Part shown: piece after piece, positions 13,487 through 13,593 of the stretch
Layout of the letters: each line of letters starts with the position of its first letter
Position numbering within the stretch: the stretch's first letter is position 1
NCBI GenBank assembly: GCA_028822745.1
Contig: JAPKCZ010000023.1
Coordinates: 1 to 13,593, forward strand
Length of the DNA: 13,593 nucleotides
Direction: 5' to 3'
Source: Kiritimatiellia bacterium
GTDB taxonomy: Bacteria; Verrucomicrobiota; Kiritimatiellia; UBA8416; JAIOPI01
Made by a program: the position numbers and the translations under genes
The notes under the pieces: model-generated
Databases searched by the model: none
Told to the model about the DNA's origin: nothing
What the model saw: only the letters and a program-made list of their open reading frames with translations

Positions 13487-13593
13487 TCAGGCTGCATTGA
13501 GGACTTTTATTTCCTTGTCCAACTGATTACCAAGCTTGTCCTTTTCCACTTCAAGATCAAACTGTGTCTGGAGGTTCAGCCAGAATTCGGGAG
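13487..13593 (-). CDS. higA: HigA-family addiction module antitoxin, C-terminal end (enters from the right edge)
   Basis: The last 34 residues are visible, beginning PEFWLNLQTQFDLEV and ending with a charged helix and TGA (13487-13489). PEFWLNLQ followed by x-Y/F-DLE is the signature that follows the helix-turn-helix in HigA/VapI-type antitoxins, which neutralise HigB mRNA interferases and repress their own operon. The helix-turn-helix and any higB gene, which usually precedes higA, would lie beyond 13593. It faces the transposase remnant across about 124 bp that hold no gene. The motif match is recalled from the family, not searched. Confidence 0.8.
   Translation of the reverse strand, partial: PEFWLNLQTQFDLEVEKDKLGNQLDKEIKVLNAA

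Overview
This is a 13.6 kb bacterial chromosomal segment of moderate GC content. Long intact genes for housekeeping and envelope functions surround a short accessory stretch, and the right end is mobile or plastic. The topoisomerase IV pair (long charged N-terminal extension on the A subunit, no GyrA box) and a secreted protein with a helical module I associate with the Planctomycetes-Verrucomicrobia-Chlamydiae (PVC) group point to a verrucomicrobial or kiritimatiellotal relative. That placement is inference from protein style, not from a marker gene. I see no rRNA, tRNA or CRISPR array.

Left block (1-5949, all minus strand). Reading leftward from 5949 the order is parE (TTG start), parC, a CxxC metal-binding HMA protein, a short-chain dehydrogenase/reductase, and an ABC-F ATPase that runs off the left edge. 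ParE and ParC (31 bp apart) form one type IIA topoisomerase. The HMA and SDR genes overlap by 4 bp and the ABC-F gene follows after 30 bp, so these three look like a second transcription unit with its own ribosome binding site and possible promoter in the 161 bp gap after parC.

Middle block (about 6016-8482). A roughly 780 bp stretch has no convincing intact gene. It contains an ORF of 30 codons that is almost only a signal peptide, hairpins and apparently degraded sequence. Next comes a minus-strand gene for a secreted, serine-rich protein with an internally duplicated helical module. Then follows a non-coding interval with two adjacent perfect palindromes, one of which shares an 11 bp core with sequence just upstream of the transposase at the right end.

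Right block (8483-12934). An LptF/LptG-type lipopolysaccharide-export permease (plus) converges on a CNNM/CBS/CorC-HlyC membrane protein (minus), with overlapping stop codons. Divergent from the latter is an MscS-like channel with a periplasmic coiled-coil region and what look like two tandem beta modules. All three are envelope proteins, and LptF/G implies a lipopolysaccharide-bearing outer membrane.

Right edge (about 12960-13593). A Y1/REP-associated-type transposase gene keeps its HUH motif but is cut short before the catalytic tyrosine. Beyond it lies the C-terminal end of a HigA-family antitoxin on the minus strand, entering from outside the window.

No clearly new multi-gene system is visible. 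The most interesting points are the quinolone-determining-region substitutions in both topoisomerase subunits, the REP-like repeat linked to the broken transposase, the tandem beta modules of the MscS-like channel, and the duplicated module in the secreted protein.
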